This document shows, one piece after another, positions 1 through 13,000 of a DNA stretch of 64,000 nucleotides; position 1 is the stretch's first letter, and each line of letters starts with the position of its first letter. Under the pieces are notes generated by a model. The model was given only the letters and a program-made list of their open reading frames with translations. It was not told the origin of the DNA and searched no databases. The DNA comes from Dipylidium caninum (lineage: Eukaryota; Platyhelminthes; Cestoda; Cyclophyllidea; Dipylidiidae): contig QEYB01000282.1 in the NCBI GenBank assembly GCA_017562135.1, forward strand, positions 701,501 through 765,500, read 5' to 3'. The translations under genes were made by a program, and so were the position numbers.

Positions 1-3000
1 AGATGCAAGACTTTCAGTTGGTGGAGCACTCCTACCGCGTACCTCGGAGCAAAGGCGTACATCAACTCGCTTCTACCCACTTAAATGAAGGTGATTATTA
101 TGCCAGGGGAGTGAAGGAGCCCGACGTCTAAGCGGCCTTTTGCCTCCGGCTGGAGACACCTCGTCTCTGTCTTTGTGCGATTCCGCTTTTCGGTTGCTCT
201 GCATGAGCTTTTGTCTCCTCACTCCGCCATCGAGTCTGCAGACAATGGCGAGTACATGGGGTAGATCATTCCCATCGTGATCAAATTTGGGGGGAAAAGA
301 TCGCCGCCATGACGTGACTTTTTGAGCAAATCGTCCACATGGAGTGCACAAAAGTTGATAATTAACATTGTCCAAATTACATCTGAGGGAACGATTTTGA
401 TAGCTTTAGGGGGGAGTTTCACTTGATTGAAGTAGGCATTCAGCGTGGGAATTAGGACTGATGATCTCGAATTGCCTCCACGAGTCCCTCCTTATTTTCC
501 TTATTTCCTCATTGCATTATGGCACGTCAGAACAAAAATTCTCATAAGCAGGAGCATAACCAGTCCGTGTGGACAATTATTCCGAGAGGCGACTCCTGGA
601 AGCTTTCATCCTGCCAACTTTCAATCTCAAATGTTAAAAACCTCCCAATTCTCTAAGGAAATAAGGATTGGCTAATCTCTCCAACCACAGGATTCAGAAC
701 ACCTCTCCTCCGCCGTTCTCCCTTAACCGCTTCTTCCACCATTTCCTCCATTTCAGTCCTTTTGCCCTCCCTCGACACAGTTTCTCATAAACTCATACAG
801 ACCCTGGGCATCGGTAAAATGTCATTGCTTCGAGGGACCAGCAAGATATGCTTAGCCAAAACGTCACCGACCACCCCGCGAGTTGACCACGTCACCGTGG
901 TGGGACGGGAGAGAGAGTGGCGATGAGAATGCGTCGGGTGAAGTCTCATATTTCAACCGTTCTATGGACTATGGTGCCGCCAGATTGTTGGATAAACATG
1001 TAGCCGTGTGTGTACCCCGAAAATAGCACTTTTGTCAGCCATATGACAAATTAGTAGAAGGGTCAGCAGGAATCTCTCTAATCGTAGGAGTTTTTCAGCA
1101 TTTCATCATAATTTTTCACACCAACTTAACGTTCCAGGCCCAGGCATTTGGACGAAATGGGGGTGGAATGCAAAGTGAACGCCCAAGGACGAATGTCATT
1201 ATTCTCCACTGTCTTGAGAGGAGGCGGGTGGAACTGCGGTGGGGGGAGGTCAGCGGATGGTGGAAAATATTCACTCTCCTGGCTGGTGGAGGTGGGACTC
1301 TGATGTTTCCGGGTCGGAGAGGATGAAATTTGACCATTCGCTTACACTTGCGAGTCGGCTTTGCATGAAAGTTATCTCGGAGGTAAAGTTGGCGATCAGG
1401 TCTTACAAGTAGACTGCTGCTTGCAGGGAGCGTGACGCAACTTGCATGGTTCCATTCTAAATGTTAATTGCAGTTGAAAACCTTTCCAAATGGACTCATT
1501 TTAAGATTGTAGAAACTCTAAAAGGAGCAACTACGGTTTAATACTGATTAAGGGATTGCGTCACTCCTACCCTTAAACGTCCCACAGGCTTTGTTTTTAT
1601 TAGGGTTAACTGTCTGTTGCCTATGGATCAATGTCGTTAAGAGAGCCGCCCTTTTCTTCGGACAAAACAGCACGTTTGATTCGTCCCAATCTCCACAAAC
1701 TCGAAAGTAGGCTGTGGAGATGTCTTCTTTCGCACGAAGACTCTCGGAGTCTTATCAGCCTCCAAAAGGTGACCCTCCCCGCCGCCCTCCTCACGCATTT
1801 TCCATTACAGCGATCTTGCGGCAAGGGTCGAAAGAACTCACGACGAAATAGCGGAGTCTCCTCGGATCACCCTGTTGATCGAGAAGAGGTTCACGGCGGA
1901 TGTCAGGTCTGGAGATGGGAGATATTCGCTACGGCAGAGGTTTAAAACCACAAATGTCCTCCTGATTGCGACGATGACTGATGCAACAATACCTCTGGGG
2001 CCAAAAGCCTCCCACCTTAGTGTGTAGGGCGCGGACAGCAAGTCAAGTGCCTTCAGTCTCGGCGGGACGATTGGCCTCCGTCAGGCCTTGAAGTTCCACA
2101 ATTGCTAGACACATTCACTCGTGTCTTGACAGATGACAACAAATTCGCCTCTCATCCATGGCTCCCGTGTACGCTATTGTGGTTTGAAGGAAGTGGAATA
2201 GCTGCTAAGGTGAGATAGAAGAGAAGGGCACCAAGTTCTATCACGACGCTCCTCACTCGCCCCAAATATGTTCAGAGGCTGATGATATTGCGCTTAAGAG
2301 ATGTTTACTGCTACGTGGTCGTAGTACTGCGGGCAGGGAATGTCCGCCAACCTCCTTGAAGATCGAAAAATCTGGCCTCCACGAAGGGAAAGAAGTTGTT
2401 TCAATCCGCTTTCCTTTTAATGTGGAAATATGTGCGGTGCAGGACCCAAAATGTCGTGAGAGAAGTAACCGTGCACTTTGTCATGTAGTATCTGATGGTA
2501 AAAATGAGATGGGACACAGGCGTCTTCTTCCTCCTTTTCGTCTTCCCTCTTCTTGGCCTCGTCGTGCCGTATTTTCCCAATACCCCCTCGTTCTTCCCCT
2601 CCTCCTCCCACCCTTCACCCACTAGGAACGCTTTATTCTTGGAACCGAGGAAGATGACATTGGGGAGAAAACTTCCTAGACCCTCTCACCTTCTGCCAAC
2701 GCCCAGAAAATGCACTTGGGTTGTCCTCTGCCTCTCCTCTTTATCACTCGCTCTCCTTGCTCAGTTCAGGGCGTCCTGAGGCTCATTGCTGGGGAGAGGC
2801 TTCTCGAATGCCGAGTGAGGGGCGAGACTGCAACTATGGCACTTAAAAACGGGTGTCGAGAAGGCTCTAAAGCTGTGATTTTACGAGTGTAGTGGGAATC
2901 CTATTGGGGAGAGGTAGACAATATGAGGCGTTGGGCCGAGTTTTCAAGTTCTAGTCCCTTTGGCATGGGATCTGCCCTCGCCATTTCCAGAGCGTGTTCT

Positions 3001-4052
3001 CGAATCAGCCTGCATTGCCACAGGAAGTAAGTTAACAAGAAAGTAGTTGCAAGTCATTAGCTAAACTGATTTTCATCCAAAATTAGTCCTCTCCTAACGT
3101 GTGTAGAAAACTGTCCGAGGGTGTTTATCAACGCAATTTACACCTTGTCACCTAGTTTCGGGAAAGTGGCGATGGTGATAGCGAAGGGGGTGGAGAGAGG
3201 CCTAATTGCTGATGCGTGGATGCAACTGCGGAGAGGAGAGTGGCTGTGAATTATTTCGTCAACCGTTCCCCCCCCCCCCCCCCCGCCACCAAATCACCGT
3301 TTACTTCCTCGGCCAATCTTAGTTGTCTTTTTAATGTCATAGGTCAAATCAATTCAAGCACCTCCACCGCCTCTTCCTCCGTCTACGAAGGCATCTTTGG
3401 AGAAACGACGAGGCTGCACATCTACTTCGACCAGATGCGCATGGAGGAGACCGACTTCGTCTGGGCCAGTAAAGGAACAGCCGATTAAGGCTGTCGACAC
3501 GCTCTGAATGGAATGCGCTGCCACAGATCGTCCTAAATTACAAATCAACGTCTAGGCATGAGAGATGGTCAAATAACCTCGATCACGCATTTCTTCTTCA
3601 CCATGGAGTCAGTCTGGATGTACTTCACAATAAATTCAATCCATGTTAAAGCAAGTATATAGTAAATTTGTCACCGCTGCGACAATTAAAGCATTTCTTC
3701 CTAATGGTGGGATAACGTCGTCGAAAGGGCTCTTCAGCATTATTAGTCTCGTCGACCGCCGCTCTCACTGAGGAGGAAAATACTTGGACAAATAAGAAGT
3801 GAAACGAAAGAAGATCACTCAACGGGACTTTGGACCTCGACGATACTACGTACAGCGTCTCGAGACCTCGTAGGAGTAAGCGATATTTCCCCGCCCCCTC
3901 CCACACCCCACCCCGCGGGGGGAGATGAAGTCGTCTAATCAAACCACATTAAAAGTCATTGTGGGCAGACCTTACTCGAGAAGTCCATTGTAATAGTGGA
4001 AACGAGGAGAATAGATTAGAAACCACGGAAGTGTGCAAGAGAACATGAGGCT
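1..4052. other. Left flank, no recognisable gene
   Basis: No open frame here exceeds about 100 codons and none resembles a known family or can be joined into a plausible spliced product. The stretch contains scattered pyrimidine-rich segments and a C homopolymer at 3268-3284. Part of its right end is presumably the 3' UTR of the minus-strand TTC21B gene, whose stop codon is at 4053-4055, but I see no clear AATAAA on the minus strand close to that stop. Confidence 0.5.
3268..3284. repeat. C17 homopolymer tract
   Basis: Seventeen consecutive C residues lie in non-coding DNA. It is the longest of several C or G runs in the window; others are near 6384-6409 (interrupted), 15852-15862, 16102-16114, 18270-18281, 32550-32562, 33865-33873, 61445-61453 and 62739-62748. 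Confidence 0.9.
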
Positions 4053-7000
4053 TCACGTGCGCATAGCATCCAGCGCCTTTTGAAGAATGTTCGCCCTGAT
4101 GTACGGATAGTTTGGGGCATTGTTGAGTACCTGAAATATTTCACTTAGAGAATTAAAACCAGCTTGCACGTGCAGGGACTCGTGGACATGTCCGGAGAAC
4201 GTCCCAAGTGTATAGACTCGGAAAGTGGCGCGAAAAGTGAGTGAGTGGATGACCGTCCACGCACATACCTCATGGCAGACGTCAACAGTCCGAAAGTAGT
4301 CCTTCGTTTTAAGGTAGTTGAGAGCCAATTTGTAGCCTTCAAAAATCACAAACATGTCGTTTTTAGATGTGCTGTCCAAAAATGAAGTCCTACTGGAAAA
4401 GTTTGGTATGAAAGAGTCACAAATCACGGTTATGCTAAAGAGACAGTTAACTGTCACGCCAACGTTGGAAGGGGAGAGTCGTTAATCCTCCGGAAAGACA
4501 AAAGGAATGTTCGCGAGTGACAAACCACTTTTAGCGTTGTTAAATAGGTGAGTTAAGCGTCAATCTTCACACCCTTTCCACAGAGTTATGAAAGTAGATA
4601 CAATGAAATTCTTTCAAATAGCTTGTCTTACAGTCTCCCCGTAGTCACTCCCGCCTTATATTCGACTTTGATTAGATTCAGGTTGATTAAAACGCCGAAA
4701 GTCAGGTCGCATGAGCGTCTCCTACCAGAGCTTAACGAAAAGTCATCTGCGAAAACAATCGCAGAAGGAAACAAATACTAATACAAGGCTTCACTTAATC
4801 TTTGGGAGGAATTTCAACCCAGTTAACGGGATATTCTCACAATCTATCTCATCTTCCCTACCGTCTTACAGTGGACATAGGCTCTTCACCTGTCACACTC
4901 AATGGTGCAAGTGAGAGGTCTACGTCAACAATTTATCCTGACTTACCAACAGTTGGATCTTGTTTATTGAGAAGTTCCCAAGCATTGGTGTAGTATTTCA
5001 CTGCGTCTTCATGCGAGTTTGTCTTCTCCGCCACCGCCCCCATATATTCGTAAGCGCGATAGCATGACTACAGGGAAGTAGAAAATGGAATGAGCACGAG
5101 TTGTTACTTTCTGCTTTCTCCCTCTCTGTCCTCACCAACTCCCAATGTCCACCAACTATCTCTTCCTCTCAGCGGAGGGGAGCCCCGTTTCAAGTTAGGG
5201 AAGAGATAGTGAAAGGGGAGAGAGTTTGGTGAGCAATGTTTTCTCACTTGATTCGAGCGACGTTGAGCAAAGAAGACAATGAGAATGTACATTCCTGACA
5301 GTTTGGACGACTGTTAGCGCCAAATGAGTTTGTTTGTCATGAACAAAAAGGATTAATCATTGATGCAGAAGGGGAAAATTACTCCCAAGTCAACGTTATC
5401 GGCATGTTAAATGAGGTTGTACGCTCGAAACGGCTGCAGGACGACCCACTTGCCCAATTTTGAGGTGGCGGAGGGGTCGGGCGGGGGAGGGGGCGATTGG
5501 GAGGCGAGGAAAACACCTGAAAGCCTATTAGATGATTGATTAAGTTTTGGCCATTCTAATTTTCCACTCCAGCCCTCTATAAAAAGTAGCATTTAGATGT
5601 CGAATTTATTTCCCTTCTAACTAAATGTGAAGAGTCAGAAAACCCCTCGTAATTCAGTACAATGGCCGCGGTCTCGCTCTCTCACGAGGTGGCCGCTAGG
5701 CCCAGTACCCTCGTGATAAATTGCACTGCAGGAAATGGTAGTGAGGGGCAGAAGTGGGTAGAGCAATCACGAGATTGCGCGTTTTTCACACCATCTAAAA
5801 TACTAAAGGCAGAGTACAGGTGGGAATCCACCTCAGGTGGGGGGAGGGAAAGAATTTTTCGTAAATTGCAACCAAAAGTTACCCTACGCCTCCTCCGCTT
5901 TGTTTAATGACAGTTTAGAGGCATTTCAGTCGGCAGACGTTGACGATACAGTGGGGAAAGCGAATGTCAAGGAGTGCGTGTAAGTAGTGGTAGCACAGCT
6001 TCAAGCAAGCCAAAAACTGTCCTCTGAGAAGTTATGATTTTTGGCGTTTGAGGACAGAAGCTTGCCTCCGTTGGACACACCTTTAACTTTGAAGTACTTA
6101 AATCATTAGAGATTGTTTTGCGAGCGTTTGCGTCATTGTTAATGACACAGTTCTAAGCACCTTAGCCTTGAACGATGAAAGAGAAAATTCATTTAAGAAT
6201 ACTAAAAAAGATATTCCCTAAAGTGTTAACCGATGACAAGAGAAGGTTGTCCTCTTAAAGGTTATACCTTTTGTTTTAACCAACACATGAAAAGTGCTGA
6301 GATGGCGTGAAGTGGAAGGGGACTCGCAAGCAAAGTGAATTGCATCCCTTAGAAAGTCAAATTTGTTGATTGATTCTAATTCTCCCCCCCCTCCCACCCT
6401 CCCCCCCCCAACCGGTTGTTGCGGTTTCGGTCCTGCATTCTCGATGAGGCATTCAGCAGTCAGGGCGATGCCACCACGGTTTTGGATAAGACCTGTCTTT
6501 GCACCGGTTAAGGCCTGCCATGAACACCACCGTTGGCATCGCCATGGCAATACCTTTCAGTTGTAAAGCCGCCTAACCAGCAGTGCGTAGTCTTGCCAAG
6601 ATCCGCCCCCCGCCCCTCCCTCGCCCCCTCGAATACTTGACGAGTGGGGGCTACAAACCAATCATTTTCGCCTCCTCCAAGATGAACGCGTGCGCAGGTG
6701 TGGACTAATTTTAGAAACACGACGCAGTGTATACCGGGGTTCTCTCGCCCTCTCGCTCTCTCCATCGCCCCGTGTGCCCTACAGGAGCGCCTTTGCAGTC
6801 GCACCCGACTTGGCCATTTTGTCGTATTCCCGAAGGCGTTAACCCTTTCCGTCCCGTCCCGTCCCGTCCCATCCCATCGCTTCAGTAAACTTCATGGAGT
6901 TTGTGTAGGGCTAATAAAAGTACCCACATTGCACGTGTACTGAAACCCGATTAGGGAAAAGGCATTACACACGTACCATCGATATAAATTTGATGTCTGT

Positions 7001-10000
7001 GTCTATGGCCTGGACACTTCCTACGTTTTATGCCGGCTAATTTTACCGTTGATTCGGCTGCTGTCCCTCTCGAGCGTCTCCCCGTCCGAAGGGTTGCATC
7101 CCTTTTTGTTAACGCTTTCTCCTATTCAATGATTTTATGCAGTAATGGAATGTGGATTTTGGTCTTCGAATGGCTCACCTGGTTGTACTGTAGACACCGC
7201 TTCAGGAGATCCAGCGCGATATCTCGTTTGTCCAAGGAAATGTAGATGTCAGCTAAAAGTAGCCAGGCTCGTTCTAAAAATGGAGCATCCTACAGAGAAG
7301 AAAAGCGAGAGTGGCTGACTACGCTAATCGACATGTCAATTATAACACTTGAACTAATACGCCCTAATCCTTTTTCTCTAACTCGGGAACTATTTGGATA
7401 AAAAAGGAAAATGCAAAGAGGAGGTAAGCAAATAGTCTACGTGTATAATTTTCGCACTTAGCTCTGATAGTAAACATTTCAACCTTAAAGGAACGCAATG
7501 TTTGTCATTTTGATACATTTTAATGGAATTTTTAAGCTTATTTTGGCCACCACAAAACTGTCACCTGTGGATGAAAGTGGTTGTCACAGTTAAGGATATG
7601 GCTATTTTTATGGGTGTTTATTGACCACATGTCAAAGAATTTGCGTAAATATTGAGAGAGGGAGACAGATTATCACATAGGAATGCAGCTTGGGCACCAT
7701 TGGTGCAAAAGCACTGCACACACACACACACACTCCCCGAGTAGCCAATAGGCGGTTGGGGGGCCAGGCAATGGGAAGTCAGAATGGGATTGGTGGACAG
7801 CGCCATTTTACACCTTATATGAAAGGTGACTTCCATCAAGTCTCCACATATTTTGATCATAAAAGGGCAGTCTGATTTCTCGGACCTCGAAATTTTACCA
7901 AATTCGCTTCTGTATTTGTTATATCATAACACTCAGAGCCTGTGTTAGGGATAATCAGAGATGACTACTTGAATTGGATAGTAAATTTTCGTCATCCTAC
8001 TAATGGTATTTAAAAATTTCTCATTGTGATAGCCTACACTCTTAGCCTTTCGCCAAAGGTACATGCCTCCCCTGAGGTTGATGAGGCTGCGTCTAATGCT
8101 GTGGGCACCATGCCAAAATTGTAGGGAAAGTCAAAACTTTATGGTACTTGCTTGTTTACGCGTCAGTAACAAAACTGGGAGTTTTTGTTAAGGCACCGAA
8201 AGAAGACGTATTTACGGACAATTGCATCTTCGCTGATTAAACTTGTAATTGAATTTTACACTGTCTCAATGGGCTATTGGGCAAGATGGATTCGGACAAC
8301 CCACCTCTGGTGTCCAGGCGTACTTAGCCAGACGTTTCAGTTGATTTTTGGCCTTCTGGTCCTGACGCAATAGCAAGTAGCAGACGGCTGCACCATATAT
8401 AGCGGGGACGCTTTCACACTGGAACATTAAAGTTACCTCTTAACCTTGGTAGCTTAGGCCTAATCTTTGAACCAAGCACTTTTTTTGCCAACTGGTCTAG
8501 GAATAAGTGAAGAGTGTGAAGTAGAAAATAACTTTAGTCTTCTGACGATCTAGAAATAAATAAAATTTTTCATGTATAAACGGTAATTAATACTCTCCGA
8601 AATGATGGTATTCGAGGGCCTGGGAGGTGTTTGTCGACTGAATGTAAACGCAGCGTCAGGGGAAATTTGTTTTCGTGGTCACTTCTTGGTACCGTACATG
8701 TTCATCTGCTACTAACTAAGAAATCAGCGTCCTTCCGCAGCAGCAAGTAAGTGGGTAAGTCCAGACACTTGCGGAACAACTCCAAATGAACTCACCTTAT
8801 AGACGAATATATGAACCTAGTTTATTTTGGTGGACTGATAAAAGTGACGAAAGGAAGTGGGAGTAAGGATGACCACCTCTTCGTTCATTTCGGCAAAGCC
8901 CAGAAGCGCCTTCTCCACTTTGACCCTGTCGTGAGACATAGCCAGGTGCAGAGTGCTCAGGAAGCGATACATCCTTGGACATTGAGCCTGACACGACCGC
9001 AGTTTCTAAGGGAGAGGGCACGGAGCAGATGACTGCCGATACAGCCAGTAACTTCTGTAAAAATCTACCGAATTTGCATTCACTTTTTTATTCTGGACCC
9101 CACTGGGCCAGCATAAAACTGGCTGACTGTTGACGAGACTCCTATCAAGTTGAATGCAGTTATCTACCCGTAAATTCGTCAATTCTCTTTTTTTCCCTTC
9201 ATTTTCATCGTCCTCGGTATTCCTTACCCAATTTGGTTATTTCCTGTAACCCACAGTAAGGCAATAATCATTTTCGTCTTCACCACAGAGACCGAAGAAA
9301 CGCCGATGTTCACATCATCGCGAAGCTACAACACACGTTGCACGCATCTCATTCCATCTCCACAAAATATCTCCTTTTGTATCGCGCAAATGAGATCTCT
9401 ACTCGAAGTATGTCAGAACAGAGAGCATGGAGAAACCGTCGATAGGTGCGGAAAGTTTTGGCGGGGCAAATCGCTGGTACGCAGGGTGCAACCATATAGA
9501 ATTAAACTGATACACTCACAGTAGGACACTTTGACTAAAGTCGACCAAATTTTGTCTCAAATCGCCTCACATTGGCTCAAAAGGATGTCTGGAGTTGGAG
9601 ATGAGGAATTAATTGAATGCGAACATATACTAATTGCGACGTCATCTTGGGACGCATGTAGCTGACGACGGCATTCACTACTAAAGTCTGTCTGTATGTT
9701 TGAAATCTTTACGCACTCCCAGTTTTGACGCCATTTGGCTACCCGTCTGCAAGATAACTTTCGCGCGATTCTGTTAAATTTATACTATAACCGCGTTAAA
9801 ATCAGTGATATACAGCTGTAATTAGCAGCCTCACCACAAGCAGCATAGCCGCTGTCTCGTAGCCTGTCGATTCTACGTCTTCAACACCCATTTCAGCACC
9901 GGAGTGGCCGACCGTGATGACATCGCTAAATCTGGAGGCGGAGGCCTCCTCCCCAAGCTCAGCACTTGCTGTTGACGTTGTCATTGTCATTGCCCGTGAG

Positions 10001-13000
10001 GGACGCATATCGCCTTCCTTAAAGGCAGTGGTGGTAGGCGTGGATGAAGGCGAGAAAGAGGAGAGGCGTTGCAGTGCCAGCGTCAGGCAGTTCTCCACCA
10101 TCGCGCATAATGAATCCGCCTTGTATTCCTTGGCCAGACGAGCCGCGTTGAAGCTACGAATTGCGAGATTTGTGTCGCCTCTATACCTGTAAAATTCACC
10201 ATAAATTCAGGCCACTACCGCTACCATTTTAACTTTCGGAGAAAAAAATTTCTGCCTGAGGACACAATGGAGCCACCACAGTTCGGTGAGCATACATAGC
10301 ATTAAATTTATGTATTAGGAAAAAAAATTCTCTTCAAAGTAGTCTCCGGCACCCTTCGTAAGCAGGCTAGAAATGGAAGGTAAACAGACCTGCGTGCACA
10401 GTCGCCTTCCTATGTGGCGAAAAATTTCCCAGCACCGAGTCTGCCGCTGGAATGCCGTGAATGTTAGGAATAAACACAAAAGTGGTTGCCACTATGCCAC
10501 CCTGTCAATTGTTTAAGCATCCGCAGAGTGCACACTTGGCGGGATAGCGAAAATCATTATGAATCGGTCTATAGGCGGGTTCAGTAAACACAAGTGCCCC
10601 TAATGCTGCCCCTTCAGACAATAACATCTAGCCTTGGTGCAGCATTTCAACTTCGACTATTCTTCCCTCTCCTACTTTTGGTTTTCTCCGAAACCGTTAG
10701 CCAACACTTCTGCGTGTGACGGAGTTCCTTCGGTACTATGGGGAGCGCAAGTTTGGCTTCCTGCTGCATAGTAACGTGCAGCCAAAGGAAATGTATTACT
10801 TAGAAGACATAAAAGGCGGAGCAGTGCACCAACTGCCTCCATCATTCATAAGGACTAAAAACAAGTATCACATAGACACGTTGATCATTTCGCCTATTGT
10901 TACGTGGTGAGAGACGGTGGTAGGGATCAGGTGTGCCCCTTGGCTTCTTTGCACTAATCACGATCACTGTGACACCACCTTCACTAACTATAAATCAGTA
11001 AAGCTGTCTCTCTAACCGGCATTTTCAAAAGGTTATCAGTGGTGTTATTTATAAAAAAACAAGCGTAGGAAAAGCTGCCTTCAACTTAATCGACTACCAT
11101 CACCAGTAACAATAGGACATCCTTGGCATGCGTTGACATTTTGATCTTAAAAAGTGGAGCCCATTGGAACTATTAGATGGGTGTGAGAATGACAATTAGA
11201 GCTACCGTGGAAATAGGAGACGTGTGCGATTTTCACTCTTTGTTAAGTTTGAAATGTGACCCCTCTATCGTTGGCAGAATAAAATAAATACACTTATATC
11301 CGAATTGCGGAAAAACTCAAAGTAGAGATGGATTTATATAGCCAAGGATTTAAAAAATTGTCTAAAATTAAGAAAAACTATAAATTATATGCTTAAATGA
11401 CTCTACTTAATCACTGTTAAGTGTCAACATCAGGAGAGGATGGCCACAAACGCATTCAATGCAATTGGGAAATTGCTGAGACAGTGAAATGGAATAAAGT
11501 GTATTCTCACCAGTAGTAGTAGCCTCGGGCAAAATGGAAACCCGCCTCCGACTTGGCCGAGGAATGAGTCTGAAGGTATTTGCTCAAGTACTCTTCCGCC
11601 GTCGACAGTTGGCCGTTTAGCCGATAGGCGTTGATTAGATGCGCCATTGCCCGATAGTCGTCTGGGAAATGGAGGAGAGAGCACCTTCAAAGCATGCCAC
11701 TTCACCTGCTGACATCATAAGCCATCATCTCCTGTGATTTGGGCCCAAGGTGTCGGAAATGTTAACATAAACACATCAAAATTCTCCCCATCTAGTGATC
11801 AGTGGCGCACTTTGAAGGCGAAGTTATGAAACCGGGCAAATAAAGCTTGTGTAAAATAAAGAATTATCTGATCAGACTTGAGGTATATCGCATTATTAAC
11901 TTCCATTCTCTTAAACTCCAACTTCTTTAATAGTGTTGTGAGCTCATAACTGAGCTTTTTCCGACACCAACAGAGCCTAGAAGTCTCCGAAGAGTGATCC
12001 TCACCCACGGATAACTACAAGCTTAAAACGTCATTTAGCTTGCGTGTGTGTGTGAAGAAGACAGGTTATTTGTCGACCTTTTCCAGCTTAGAGTGCAATT
12101 TGTGTTGTAAAAAGAAGGTAGACGAGACCAAAGCTGATTCTGTTCGCGTAGGGGATCGCGGGCAACGATTTGATGAAAGTTTGCTCATTTTCAGCTTTTT
12201 CTTCCAGTGCTTCCACGTGCCTAACAATGCAGGCAGTCCTAAATTGTTTTCAAACTATCAACTTCTGTTTTCAGTACAGTTCCTGTATTTGTCCTCAAGT
12301 GAAACACATCTAATTAATTAAATGTCATCCTCACTGGAAGTTCTACTTCTGTCAAAAAGGAGTCAGTGACTCCAAGGGGAGGAATCACGTGAAAGTTTTG
12401 CATTGGTTGAAGTCACTACAATTATGTCAGACCCTCCATCCAGGATGTTGGGCAGAAACGAAATGACTTGATTAAAAAACAAACGTCTAACCACAAACAA
12501 ATAAGTGAAAAACTTGGTGCGGACAGCACTAATTAGGCAGGATGAGAATGTTCCAAAGTCAGAAAAATTGCGTCCATGGAGGAGAATGGCTTTGACTGCC
12601 TCCCTTTTGATGGCACATGACTTAAAGCTCCAACAACAGGGCTTACTTGGCATTTCATTCAAATGCTTTAGCAGATGCGGAAGAACGCCGGCAAAGTCGC
12701 ACTCCTCCATCAACAAATTCGCCATGATAAGGGCTGCCGGTGAAAATTCCACGGAGGCTGAACACTTCAGAAGTGGGAATGTGCACACACTCGATGTCTC
12801 TGATGCAAGTCTATCAGCTACCGGTGGGGCAAACAGCTCAATACGCGCATTGAAATCGGTGAATGATAGGCCTTCGTCTTTTGCTTGAATCTCCTCCTAC
12901 GAGTAATGTGTAACGACGGCGATCACGAAGCTGACAAAACGATCCATTTAGCTTTTAATGCCTATTTATAAAAAAGGAGGGATTCACCTGACAAACAGCC

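Noticed and set aside
1631..1945. 104-codon plus-strand frame in the left flank
   Set aside because: No recognisable domain, no convincing splice partners, and overlapping frames on both strands of similar length.
4053..4457. Continuous minus-strand frame of 134 codons at the TTC21B 3' end
   Set aside because: It reads through two introns; homology requires splicing at 4337 and 4131-4268.
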